This document shows, piece after piece, positions 24,092 to 32,406 of a DNA stretch of 47,275 nt (its first letter is position 1; each line of letters opens with the position of its first letter). The position numbers and the translations under genes were made by a program. A model generated the notes under the pieces. It made no database searches and was not told the DNA's origin. It saw only the letters and a program-made list of their open reading frames with translations. This DNA comes from Sulfobacillus sp. (GTDB lineage Bacteria > Bacillota > Sulfobacillia > Sulfobacillales > Sulfobacillaceae), in contig DAIDDL010000032.1 of assembly GCA_027309085.1 (NCBI GenBank), forward strand, positions 1 through 47,275, in the 5' to 3' direction.

Positions 24092-25660
24092 TTAGTGGGA
24101 CACAGACACACGTCCAAGATAGAAATACTGGGTGGGAAAATTCACAAATCCATGCACGGTGTGGCCCACGCCCAGTAATATAGCGGGATTGATTAAATCG
24201 ACCATGGGCACATCGCGGCTCATCCGTTGCGCCACTTGCTGATAATCTTTTGTGCGGGCCGTCTGATTAGGTGTCGTCAGGGCGGCATTCATCAAGTGAT
24301 TCACCACGGGGTCGTTGAATCCGTTTTTAACCACATTGACGGACGATTCATCAAAGATGTAAGACACGGAGTTTGGGTCCAGGGACCCGCTCATATTGAT
24401 GAAGTTGGCCTGATACGCGCCGGAATTCAGATTCGTCAGGTATGTGGACAGTGCCAGCAGCTGGATATGCATCGTAATGCCCACTTTTGCCAGTTCGGAT
24501 TGCAGCACTTGGGTTAGCGTAATGTATTTGCTGGTGTTCTGCGCCTGGACGGTAAACGTAAATCCTTGGGGATTGCCCGCGGCGACCAGTTCCTTTTTGG
24601 CTTGGGCGGTACTGTACGGCACAGATAAATGCGGATCGTATGCCCACGATGTGGGAGAAAATTGGCTATAGGCGAGGCTGCCTGTGTTATGAAATACGAG
24701 TTGGCGGATGACCGCGCGATTAATGGCATATTGAACTGCCCGCCGGTTATGCACGTTGGCCAACGGACCGGACGCCGAATTCAAATTGAAACCAAACCAG
24801 CCTAGACCGGGCACCTCGCTGACATGGGCCGTGGAGGACTGGACCTGACTCAATTGAGTGGGATCCAACACGTCGGCAATTTGAATTTGGCCATTGTCCA
24901 GCGAATCGACCAGAGTCGACGCAGACAATATCGGATCGAAGATCACGGTGTTCAACAGCGGATATCCGGTCTTCCAATAGTGGGAATAGCGCGTTAACGT
25001 TACCGCGCCGTTGGGAACCCAGCTCTGGAAGGCAAAGGGTCCGGCGCCCACTGGATGGGAGCCAAACGAGGCACCCTCTTTTTGAATCGCGGTCGGCGAC
25101 GCAATCATCCCGATGGGGCCGGTTAAATTATCCATGAACGGTGCAAATGGCTGAGAAAATGCCACGGTCAACTGAGTTGGGCTATTGACAGTAATCTTCG
25201 ATACCGGGCCTAAATTGGAAACCTGCACGGACGCGGTGGCCGGATTTAGAATCCGTTCCCAATTGTATTTGATGGCCGTTGCAGTAAACGGTGTCCCGTC
25301 TTGGAACTGAAGCCCTTTGCGTAAGGTAATCACATACTGCAGTCCGTTGGCACTGACGGAGACGTGAGTGGCCATGTTCGGGACGATTTGGCCTGAGGGA
25401 GAGACTTGCAACAGGGTCCCGTAAATATTATCCATGATCTGCTGGTCCAAGAGCGTATGCGAGGTGGCAGGATCAAACGTTTCATAGGTCGTGTAGGTTC
25501 CAATAGTGAGGGTTCCTCCGGCATGAGTGGCTGTTTTGGTTCCTGCCGTCGGGGACGCACTGGAATTTGTGGTAGATCCACAGGCCGCGAGAAGCGATGC
25601 GCCCAGAAGGCAGACGAGAGCGCCCGTGACTTTGTTTGTGATGGTCATTTTTTCGTTCAT
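24092..25660 (-). CDS. Solute-binding lipoprotein of an ABC transporter (SBP_bac_5/DppA type)
   Basis: About 522 residues. The lipoprotein signal GALVCLLGASLLAAC has the lipobox LAAC, then a Ser/Thr-rich linker. The mature part shows the family 5 pattern: TLTIGTYTTYETFDPATSHT, ITLRKGLQFQDGTPFTA, GAGPFAFQSWVPNGAVTLTR and NVHNRRAVQYAINRAVIRQL. It captures the substrate outside the membrane and delivers it to the two permeases. Family 5 proteins bind peptides, nickel, or glycosides and oligosaccharides; the GH4 and PfkB genes upstream favour a sugar-like ligand. ATG 25660 sits right at AGAGGAG; ATG 25648 is the alternative start with 12-base spacing. Confidence 0.92.
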   Translation of the reverse strand: MNEKMTITNKVTGALVCLLGASLLAACGSTTNSSASPTAGTKTATHAGGTLTIGTYTTYETFDPATSHTLLDQQIMDNIYGTLLQVSPSGQIVPNMATHVSVSANGLQYVITLRKGLQFQDGTPFTATAIKYNWERILNPATASVQVSNLGPVSKITVNSPTQLTVAFSQPFAPFMDNLTGPIGMIASPTAIQKEGASFGSHPVGAGPFAFQSWVPNGAVTLTRYSHYWKTGYPLLNTVIFDPILSASTLVDSLDNGQIQIADVLDPTQLSQVQSSTAHVSEVPGLGWFGFNLNSASGPLANVHNRRAVQYAINRAVIRQLVFHNTGSLAYSQFSPTSWAYDPHLSVPYSTAQAKKELVAAGNPQGFTFTVQAQNTSKYITLTQVLQSELAKVGITMHIQLLALSTYLTNLNSGAYQANFINMSGSLDPNSVSYIFDESSVNVVKNGFNDPVVNHLMNAALTTPNQTARTKDYQQVAQRMSRDVPMVDLINPAILLGVGHTVHGFVNFPTQYFYLGRVSVSH

Positions 25661-25703
25661 CTCCTCTTTCTTGGTTGGTTTGGTCTCAAGTGTGGGGGGG
25701 CAA

Positions 25704-27086
25704 TTAGGTGCCCTCCTCCAAAAGCGCGGGGGATTGGGGCTGGGATCGCCGAGCATCAATAATCTGTCGGGCTAAAGCGGTGTTGCCGCCGAGCAAGGGA
25801 TTGGCAGCCAGGGCCGTGACGATATCATCGCGATGCCGTGATTGCACCGCTTCGACGGTCCGCACCTCGAAGTTTTTCACCGTGCGCATCAAGTCCAGGC
25901 ACGATGCCGGCGGGGACTGGGTGAAGGGCAGCGGCACAATCCCATGACGATCAATATAAGATGTGCATTCGATAACATCGGAGGCGAATCCTGGCAGGAT
26001 GCCGTGGGCGGGGACGTTGACGATTACCGGATGCGTCCCCATGCCCAGAACACCTTCCATCACGCGAATGGCCACTCCTTCATAGCCTTCACTGGCAAAC
26101 AGGGAATCGGGATCCAGTCCGCGGGGGAATGCGCTGCCCGTTTCCGTCGCTAGATAGGAATTAGACCGGCGGGTAATCACTTGCCCGTACTCGCGCCATG
26201 CCTCCGTCAGACGGCCGACACGGACGGTGTCATGAAATGGCGGCCAAAAGGCCTCGGCCTGGTCACGAATGACTTCGCCCCGGGTCTGTTTGTCCTTCAG
26301 ACGGGCCAAGACTTCGGGAGCCTGTAGATAAAAATACACATATTCCGTAGGCAGCGCACGGTTCTGTTGGATGTAGGCGGGGTCAAAAAAACTCAGGGGT
26401 CGGATAGCCTGTTGCACAGCTTTGAGATGATCCAGAAGATCAGGCAGCAGATCATGGCCATTGGCCCAAATTCGTTGAAACCAGCCCAAATGGTTGAGTC
26501 CCACCGATTCCACCCGAAGATCCTCCACGGCGAGCTGCAGAAAGTCTGCGATTTCCATTTGGAGGTGGTAGGGGGTATCACATACTCCGACAAATCGGTG
26601 GTCTCCGGCGCGTGCGACTGCCTCGGCGACTGTTCCGGCCGGATTGGTGAAATTAATGACCCAGGCATCGGGGACGATCCGGCGAATGTCCTCCATATAC
26701 TGCAAGGTCACCGGGATACTGCGTAGAGCCATGAAGAATCCGCCCGGACCTACAGTTTCTTGGCCCAGCACTCCGTTGTCCATCGCAACACGTTCGTCAA
26801 TGGCCCGTCCTTCTTCACCCCCTACGCGGTAAGTCAGCAGCACAAATGCGGCGTCACGGCACGCTTCGAGCAAGGAGGGCTGAGCGCGCAGAATAATGGG
26901 ACTGCCCAGCAGATCCGCCACATACTGTCCCATCGCCAGCATGCTGGCAAGTCGGTCTGAAGAGACATCATACAGGTCGATGCGGTCAATCCGCAACGAC
27001 TGCACGTGTTTTATCAACCCATACAATAGGCGGGGCGTGCGAAACGCTCCGGCGCCGATAATGGTGAGCTTTACGCCTTGCGCCAT
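25704..27086 (-). CDS. Glycoside hydrolase family 4 (phospho-glycosidase type)
   Basis: 460 residues. The N-terminal NAD-binding motif is LTIIGAGAFRTPRLLYGLIK (GxGxxRTPxL). VLGQETVGPGGFFMALRSIP, VINFTNPAGTVAEAVAR, VGVCDTPYHLQ (metal Cys) and VGLNHLGWF (metal His) are all classical GH4 elements. GH4 enzymes use NAD and Mn to cleave 6-phospho-alpha- or beta-glycosides by an oxidation-elimination route. In this cluster the adjacent sugar kinase, not a PTS, would provide the phosphate, which is unusual for GH4. The start overlaps the kinase gene by 16 bases. Confidence 0.92.
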   Translation of the reverse strand: MAQGVKLTIIGAGAFRTPRLLYGLIKHVQSLRIDRIDLYDVSSDRLASMLAMGQYVADLLGSPIILRAQPSLLEACRDAAFVLLTYRVGGEEGRAIDERVAMDNGVLGQETVGPGGFFMALRSIPVTLQYMEDIRRIVPDAWVINFTNPAGTVAEAVARAGDHRFVGVCDTPYHLQMEIADFLQLAVEDLRVESVGLNHLGWFQRIWANGHDLLPDLLDHLKAVQQAIRPLSFFDPAYIQQNRALPTEYVYFYLQAPEVLARLKDKQTRGEVIRDQAEAFWPPFHDTVRVGRLTEAWREYGQVITRRSNSYLATETGSAFPRGLDPDSLFASEGYEGVAIRVMEGVLGMGTHPVIVNVPAHGILPGFASDVIECTSYIDRHGIVPLPFTQSPPASCLDLMRTVKNFEVRTVEAVQSRHRDDIVTALAANPLLGGNTALARQIIDARRSQPQSPALLEEGT

Positions 27087-27985
27087 GACGGCGACACCCC
27101 CATTCTTAAAAATTCCTCGACTTCCTGCCATGTGGGCGCACCGGTACTGCCGCCCAAAGCCGCGACTGTTTGCGCGGCGGCCCAATTGCCGATCCGCAGC
27201 CGTTCGACTAAAGGCAGACCGCGCAGCTGCGCGGTCAAGTAGCCAGTGGCAAAGACGTCTCCGGCTCCTGTGGCATCGACAATCACACAAGGAGCCGCCG
27301 CGGCTTCGGCATACTCTCCGTCCACCAATGCCACCGCCCCTTCTGCTCCGCGGGTAATGACCACATTGGAAATCGATTCCCCGAGAATATACAAGGCGCG
27401 CTGAAAATCAGTTTGTCCCGTGGCGAGCAGAGCTTCCGGAACGTTGCACAGCAATATGTCCGTCCACGGAAACAATTGCGGCAAGGCCCGGGACGTCAGA
27501 AAATCTGGTTGCCACGATAACATCATGGCAACGGTAAGGTGATGTTCTCGGGCCAACCGCGCAATGTCATGGGCGAAGGGATGGCGTGCTGCCAGCAAAA
27601 CCAGGCCATCTTGGTCGGGCAAAATCGTTTCGAGTGCCGCGAACGGATTATGAAACGGCTGGGTGTAGGAAATAATGCCGCGGTCGCCGTTCCAATTTAA
27701 CGACACCGCGATGTTTGTGCGGCCGACAGCCGGTGGCGATATCACCTGCACCCCGTCCGCCAGAAGTTTTTGCTCCAACGCCGTACCCAATGCATCATCG
27801 CCCAGTTCTGTCACTAACTGGGTAGACAGCCCTAAGCGGCTAAAGGCAGTGGCACTGATAGCATAACCGCCGGGAGCCCAGGAGGCGCTGTGGGCATGAA
27901 TTTCTTCGCCGGAGGCCGGCAAGCGGTCCATTTCGGCCATAATAATATCCATGAAGACGGGGCCAACAACGATGACGGGAGTCAT
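27071..27985 (-). CDS. PfkB-family sugar kinase
   Basis: 304 residues, ribokinase fold. N-terminal part: VGPVFMDIIMAEMDRLPASG and WAPGGYAISATAFSRLG (PfkB signature 1 region). The C-terminal signature is VIVDATGAGDVFATGYLTAQ with the catalytic Asp and anion hole GAGD. It should phosphorylate a sugar or glycoside with ATP. The start ATG overlaps the amidohydrolase stop (ATGA) and the end overlaps the GH4 gene, so translation is tightly coupled. A kinase next to a GH4 enzyme suggests that the imported glycoside is phosphorylated before cleavage; this is inference. Confidence 0.9.
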   Translation of the reverse strand: MTPVIVVGPVFMDIIMAEMDRLPASGEEIHAHSASWAPGGYAISATAFSRLGLSTQLVTELGDDALGTALEQKLLADGVQVISPPAVGRTNIAVSLNWNGDRGIISYTQPFHNPFAALETILPDQDGLVLLAARHPFAHDIARLAREHHLTVAMMLSWQPDFLTSRALPQLFPWTDILLCNVPEALLATGQTDFQRALYILGESISNVVITRGAEGAVALVDGEYAEAAAAPCVIVDATGAGDVFATGYLTAQLRGLPLVERLRIGNWAAAQTVAALGGSTGAPTWQEVEEFLRMGVSPSWRKA

Positions 27986-28920
27986 TCCTGCAACCCTCCC
28001 TCGTGAGGATGTAATAGGTGCCAGGCATTGGTATGCAGAATGCACTGGAGATCCCTATCCGGCATACCGTTATAACGTGCTGCCCGGATCAAATCAAGAA
28101 GATAGCGTTCTGCAAATCCCCGTGGAAAATAGCTGGAGTCTGTGCCGAAAATAATGCGCTGGGGGCCGAAGGTTTCGTAAGCCTTGCGCAAGAGTGATTC
28201 TAGGGTGACCGTGTAAGGCATCCAGCGCATCCATTGATTGGACCCGGAGGTGTCCACGTAAATATTCTCATTGGCCCAGCCTAATTGGAGCAGGTCACCC
28301 CAATAGGAGGTCCCGAAGTGTGGAATCACTATGGGCAGGGTCGGGAAGTTCCGCGCGACAGGATCCACCGTCAGGGGATTCATACGGTCATGATAAACAA
28401 TCCCGCCCCCGCCGCCGAGAATGCCGAAGTGAATCAACAGCGGCACGTGGCGTTCCGCAAGGAATTCCCAGATAGGCCAATAGGCGCGGTCTTCAAAAGG
28501 TTTTTGCAGGCGCGGACCAAACATTTTTAGCCCGCGAAGCCCCCGTTGATCAATATCCTGGGTGATTTTCACCAAAGCCTCAGGGTCATCCGGACTGACA
28601 TGGGAGAAGGCATAAATGCGGTCAGGGTATTGTTGTTGAGCGGCACTCATAAAATTTGCTCCGGCGCCGGTCACGAAGACCATACCGTCTAACTCATAAC
28701 GCTCAATTTCGTTAATCCACCGTTCTAATACCGTGGTAGCGGGAGGAATGGGAGTTTCCGGAGTAGGAAAATCCCAGGACTCCAACATCCAGCGGTAACT
28801 GCGCTGTGAATAGGTGAGGGCATCGGCTGAGGCTCCGGAGGCGCGTGTTGACCCCTCTGCGGACTCCACTAGAAAATGCACATGAAAGTCCAGGACTTTA
28901 AACGGATAATTGTGTGTCAT
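27982..28920 (-). CDS. Amidohydrolase (metal-dependent TIM-barrel, amidohydrolase_2 type)
   Basis: 312 residues. It begins with the metal-binding LDFHVHFLVES (HxH) and shows VPLLIHFGILGGGGGIVYHD, a third His in LPIVIPHFGTSYWGDLL, NIYVDTSGS and RIIFGTDSSYFPRGF with the final Asp, the complete metal-ligand set of the TIM-barrel hydrolase/decarboxylase group. Substrate unknown: members hydrolyse lactones or amides or decarboxylate aromatic acids. A sugar lactonase role would suit the cluster but is only a guess. First structural gene after gntR (11-base gap). Confidence 0.85.
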   Translation of the reverse strand: MTHNYPFKVLDFHVHFLVESAEGSTRASGASADALTYSQRSYRWMLESWDFPTPETPIPPATTVLERWINEIERYELDGMVFVTGAGANFMSAAQQQYPDRIYAFSHVSPDDPEALVKITQDIDQRGLRGLKMFGPRLQKPFEDRAYWPIWEFLAERHVPLLIHFGILGGGGGIVYHDRMNPLTVDPVARNFPTLPIVIPHFGTSYWGDLLQLGWANENIYVDTSGSNQWMRWMPYTVTLESLLRKAYETFGPQRIIFGTDSSYFPRGFAERYLLDLIRAARYNGMPDRDLQCILHTNAWHLLHPHEGGLQE

Positions 28921-28931
28921 ATAATGGCTCC

Positions 28932-29600
28932 TTAAAGAAAGTTCTCTTGTTCTCGAAGATGCTGGCGAAGCTTGGACAGCACTGCATCGCGCAGGTGGCT
29001 GAGATGGACGACCATAAGCGAACCTGCCAGTTCAAAATCTCGCAATTCTACCGCCACAAAGATTTGTCGGTGTTCTTCGTTGAGCGCGCTCATCACGGCG
29101 GGATCGAGCGCTAGCGATCCCATCGCGCGGGCGGTTTGATCTACTAATACTCCGAGTGCCGCCCGTTTGCGGGGCTGAACTATCGATCCGTATAAGCCAT
29201 GGTGGAACGCGATTTCGGGATCGACTGCATGACTCTGCGGCCCCTCCGACGGATCCCGGCTCTCCTGAGAGAGAGAAGGAACGGGAACGTTCGCCAATTG
29301 TGCCGTCAAGTCTTTCTCCAACAAGATGCGAAATTGGAAAACCTCCACCATGTCTGCCAGAGTAATTTCGGAAACCACATAGCCCACCCGCACGACGGCA
29401 CGCACCATACCTTGTAGGGCCAGCAGCTGCAACGCTTCCCGCACTGGGGTCTTGCTTACACGCAGTTCGGCAGCCAATGTCTGTTCCTGAACAATTTGTC
29501 CGGGAGTCCATTCTCCATGCACCAGCCGTTGGTGTAGATGATCGTAGACATCGAGTCGAGATAGGCGCCGAGCGGGGTGTCCGTCCGATTGGTGCTCCAT
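28932..29600 (-). CDS. GntR/FadR-family transcriptional regulator
   Basis: 222 residues. The winged helix is at 12-75: DVYDHLHQRLVHGEWTPGQI, then LAAELRVSKTPVREALQLLA (TPVREAL recognition helix) and VRVGYVVSEITLADM. An all-helical FCD effector domain follows with acidic and His metal-ligand candidates (FHHGLYGSI, HRQIFVAVELRD). It is the first gene of the minus-strand cluster and most likely the local regulator responding to the imported sugar. AAAGGAG precedes the ATG. Confidence 0.92.
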   Translation of the reverse strand: MEHQSDGHPARRLSRLDVYDHLHQRLVHGEWTPGQIVQEQTLAAELRVSKTPVREALQLLALQGMVRAVVRVGYVVSEITLADMVEVFQFRILLEKDLTAQLANVPVPSLSQESRDPSEGPQSHAVDPEIAFHHGLYGSIVQPRKRAALGVLVDQTARAMGSLALDPAVMSALNEEHRQIFVAVELRDFELAGSLMVVHLSHLRDAVLSKLRQHLREQENFL

Positions 29601-29636
29601 TACATACTCCTTTAAATATATTTACGAGATATCATC

Positions 29637-29665
29637 AATATGTTCTAAAGGGAAGCAGATGTCAA
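29637..29665 (-). promoter_or_regulatory. Promoter of the gntR-amidohydrolase-pfkB-GH4-ABC cluster
   Basis: On the minus strand an exact TTGACA (29665-29660) is followed after 17 bases by CATATT (29642-29637, 4 of 6 to TATAAT), 36 bases before gntR. Immediately downstream the AT-rich stretch TGATGATATCTCG...AAATATATTT overlaps the transcription start and is a good place for a GntR operator. Confidence 0.6.
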
Positions 29666-29993
29666 GAGGCAATTTTACGAATTCATTCATTAACCTGACG
29701 GGAAATTAAAGAATGGGGGTGTATTCTGGGTCGTGTTGTTAAGACAAGTTTTGCCGCGCCACCTCAGATCCGTCCGTGGCCACCAACACGGGGCAGGGGT
29801 CCCTCCCAAGACCTTGTCAAGTACCGGAAAACACTGATGGTGTATCCCTTTTCTTCTCGATTGGATTTTTTCTAGCGGGCGTGGCAAAATAGCGTGAGAT
29901 CTACAACAAGGCATATATTGGGATGAATTAAGGCGGAAAGAATGCCACAGGAGAGAGGGTCCGGGGACTAGGGGTCTGTGTATCATTGGAACT

Positions 29994-30154
29994 AAAAACC
30001 GGAATAAGAGGCGATTCTCTTGGAAACACGGTCATATCCCGTCGGTGATCCGTGTTGATGGCATCTTTTTCGAGAAAAACTCCGTACCATCAAGCTTTCC
30101 CGTCCCATATTGAAACCGTTATGGAGCAACGGTTTCGAGCTTATTCCGATTTTT
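29994..30154. mobile_element. Small inverted-repeat-bounded element (MITE-like)
   Basis: The 15-mer at 29994-30008 (AAAAACCGGAATAAG) is repeated inverted at 30140-30154 with one mismatch. A perfect 9-bp stem hairpin (GAAACCGTT/AACGGTTTC, 30114-30138) lies inside, near the right end. The 161-base segment has no convincing gene. Size and ends suit a MITE or a solo transposon remnant; target duplications could not be seen. The preceding 29690-29993 holds nothing recognisable. Confidence 0.4.
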
Positions 30155-30182
30155 GGTACGGTTGCTACACAAACCCATGGAC

Positions 30183-30329
30183 CTTTGGTACATGCTCAAA
30201 CGGCAGCAAGCCTATGTCGACCTTGGCGTCGAGTACTTCGATCAACGCGACCACGAACGGGTCGCGCGCCAGGCCATTAAACGCCTCGAAGGCCTCGGTT
30301 ACCATGTCACGCTGAACCCCGCGTCCTGA
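30183..30329 (+). pseudogene. C-terminal fragment of a transposase
   Basis: The plus strand reads LWYMLKRQQAYVDLGVEYFD, then VARQAIKRLEGLGYHVTLNP and a stop, the usual C-terminus of a group of bacterial transposases (xYxxLGxDYF...RLExLGYxVTL). About 48 codons remain; all catalytic parts are missing. I am not sure of the IS family. Confidence 0.55.
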
Positions 30330-30382
30330 GCGAGTGTCCGGCCCCGGATCCGCCGACAAGGCCCGGGCTTGAGTGATGGTGG

Positions 30383-30715
30383 CTAGGTGCCCGTTTCTCG
30401 GGGGAATTTTCCGGAACAGCTTGATAGTTTGCTGGAGAGAACAGAACATCCACCAAGCAACCCGCCCATCGCAGTGGCATAAGATTGCCCGGTTTGCATA
30501 ATGTCATTGGTATTCGTCACACCGACACCATAGCTACTCTCAAACGCACAGATGGCTAGAACAGCCTTAGTATCGACTTGATGTACCATGGCTGCCAGAT
30601 TTACTAATGTTTCCAAGTGTGCGTAAACTGCATTGCGCCGGTTTATAATTGAATCCCGAAGAGTGTCAGCAGTGTCGCTGTCAAGATAAGAGCCGACAGG
30701 ATGACGGCCGCCCAC
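30383..30715 (-). CDS. Hypothetical small protein, doubtful
   Basis: An open frame of up to 110 codons whose central part (HLETLVNLAAMVHQVDTKAV, then CAFESSYGVGVTNTNDIMQT) looks composition-wise like protein, downstream of and partly overlapping the coiled-coil gene in another frame. No family recognised and no good ribosome site. It may be a genuine accessory gene or chance. Confidence 0.2.
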   Translation of the reverse strand: MGGRHPVGSYLDSDTADTLRDSIINRRNAVYAHLETLVNLAAMVHQVDTKAVLAICAFESSYGVGVTNTNDIMQTGQSYATAMGGLLGGCSVLSSKLSSCSGKFPRETGT

Positions 30716-31209
30716 GCCAGGTGGTTTGCTGTTGCGGATTTTGGTGACTCCTCGGCTAATTTCATAGCAATTTCTTGGAGGCTGTCTACCATCGCCCGTT
30801 GAATCTCTCGATTTTCTGCTGCCTGCTCGGCGAGTTCCTCCCGCAACTCTTGCAAGTGATGCACCTCAGGACGTTGGAGTATTCCCGGAGTAAATCTCGG
30901 TATGTTAGGCGCCTCGGGGTGCAATGGTGGGAGTTCTGGAACTTTGATCGTCGATCTCATCCGGATTAATTGGTCAGTAAACTTTGTGAGACCGGACAAT
31001 TCTGCGAGTTTAGGGAAATTATTCGCTAATGGACCTATGGAAGACCTAAGGTTGGTCTCATAGCGCGCCTTCCACGTGTTAACAAAGCGCTCGAAATAGT
31101 TGGTACCGGCAGCATTGGCCAATTCGTCACGGAATGTGTCATCGACCAATTTGTCTAACGCCTCTGTGATCGATGAATCGTTAAGGGTCGCGATGTCAGT
31201 GGGTGGGTG
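30643..31209 (-). pseudogene. C-terminal part of a coiled-coil, membrane-anchored protein cut at the IS630 boundary
   Basis: The frame is open from the edge of the IS630 transposase (TAA CGG at about 31207-31215) and gives about 185 residues. The soluble part (DKLVDDTFRDELANAAGTNY, then YETNLRSSIGPLANNFPKLA) is followed by a predicted coiled coil (LQELREELAEQAAENREIQR) and a single C-terminal helix AWAAVILSALILTATLLTLF. The native start is missing; the only internal start is a TTG at 31149. It was probably longer and interrupted by the insertion. The layout (effector-like soluble part, coiled coil, tail anchor) occurs in several phage-defence and stress proteins, but I do not recognise the family. 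Confidence 0.5.
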
Positions 31210-31212
31210 CCG

Positions 31213-32055
31213 TTAAATCCGGACGCAGAGACGATCGATGATGGTCATCGGATCCTGGCTGATCGTGGCGAGGAACGTGTCCACCGCGGCGATAATGGCC
31301 TGCACAGACTTAAAAAACACGTGGTAAATGACGGAGGATTTCAGCCAGCCCCATAAGCCTTCGATCGGATTCAGTTTAGGACTATAGGGCGGCAAAAACA
31401 GCAGGGTTAACGTCTCCCGGTGGTCCGCTAGGAATGGCTGAATCAGCTTCGCGTGGTGAATGCGGGCATTATCCAAAATCAGCACGAGGCGTTCTCCGGG
31501 ATAATGGGCGACGATCTCCTGGAGAAAATCGAGGAATTCTTTGGCATCATATTGGGTCGCATGACGGCAGAGGATGTCGCCGCTCTCATAATCCAAGATG
31601 CCCAGCAACTTGTCACCCCAGTGCTTCCCATAGGTGGGGATCACCTTTTGCTGACCTTTCGGAAACCAGGTGCGGCCGATGGCTTGGTAATCGCGAATCA
31701 TCGATTCATCCTCAAAGAGGATGTGGTCAATGTCGCCCTGCAGGAGGCGTTGGCGTTGCTTCTCAAAAGTTTCGCAGAAGGCGGCTTGCTTCTCGGGATC
31801 CGCCTTCGCCAACGTATAGGTGGAGCGTGTGCACGCGAATCCCAGACGATAGAGCAGGTGGCGCACGCCACGTTCGGAGAACGTGACCCCAAACCGATCC
31901 TGAATCAAGCGCCGCACCAGCGGCGCCGTCCCATTCATTTCTGCAGGAAAGTCGACGTCTTGTACCAGGCTCTTTCTCAAAGACGGTGATCCGGACCGAT
32001 TGCGTGAAAGCGGAACATCGCAACAGGCGCGAAAGCGGACTCGCCGGCATAGCAC
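31213..32055 (-). pseudogene. IS630-family transposase, N-terminally truncated
   Basis: 280 open codons containing the full DDE catalytic core: HILFEDESMIRDYQAIGRTW (first Asp), RLVLILDNARIHHAKLIQPF (second Asp) and FLPPYSPKLNPIEGLWGWLK (Glu). The region GVTFSERGVRHLLYRLGFAC is the end of the DNA-binding part. Intact IS630 transposases are about 340 residues with two N-terminal helix-turn-helix domains; here the first ~90 residues are absent or out of frame (LCRRVRFRACCDVPLSR is not family-like). Terminal inverted repeats and the TA target duplication could not be identified. Likely an immobile remnant. Confidence 0.8.
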
Positions 32056-32205
32056 GGCTTAATGACTAGAAGGTGCCCCACGGTTAACCCTCCAAGCATA
32101 ACGATCACCGGATATGAGAAAGAGCCATGTACCATAGCGAATTCTCGAGGGATTGTCCAGACAAAATTTACCAGTTGCCACGGCGGCTTGCATTTATAAA
32201 TCTTT

Positions 32206-32406
32206 ATGGCCGCATATATAGATTGCCCTAAAACATTTATCTTCGGCGAAGACTCGTTGCCAGACCCAGAAATGCAGGTGTTGAACGATCACGGGGTCCA
32301 CATTGAAGTGGTGCCCAAGGCGGGTCATTCAATGGCGTGGGAGAATCCGAAAGGTTTGGCAGACGCCATAAAGAATGGCATTGAGCGAGACTCACGAGAA
32401 CTTTGA
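32206..32406 (+). pseudogene. C-terminal fragment of an alpha/beta hydrolase
   Basis: About 64 codons read CPKTFIFGEDSLPDPEMQVL and HIEVVPKAGHSMAWENPKGL. This is the acid-bearing strand 7 turn (GEDS) and the catalytic His loop (GHSMAWENP) that end many alpha/beta hydrolases. There is a stop just upstream in frame and no nucleophile elbow, so only the last quarter of the gene remains. Confidence 0.65.

Noticed and set aside
29690-29986. Minus-strand ORF ending LNNTTQNTPPFFNFPSG
   Set aside because: The tail looks vaguely like insertion-sequence flank translations but no domain is present; not enough to call.
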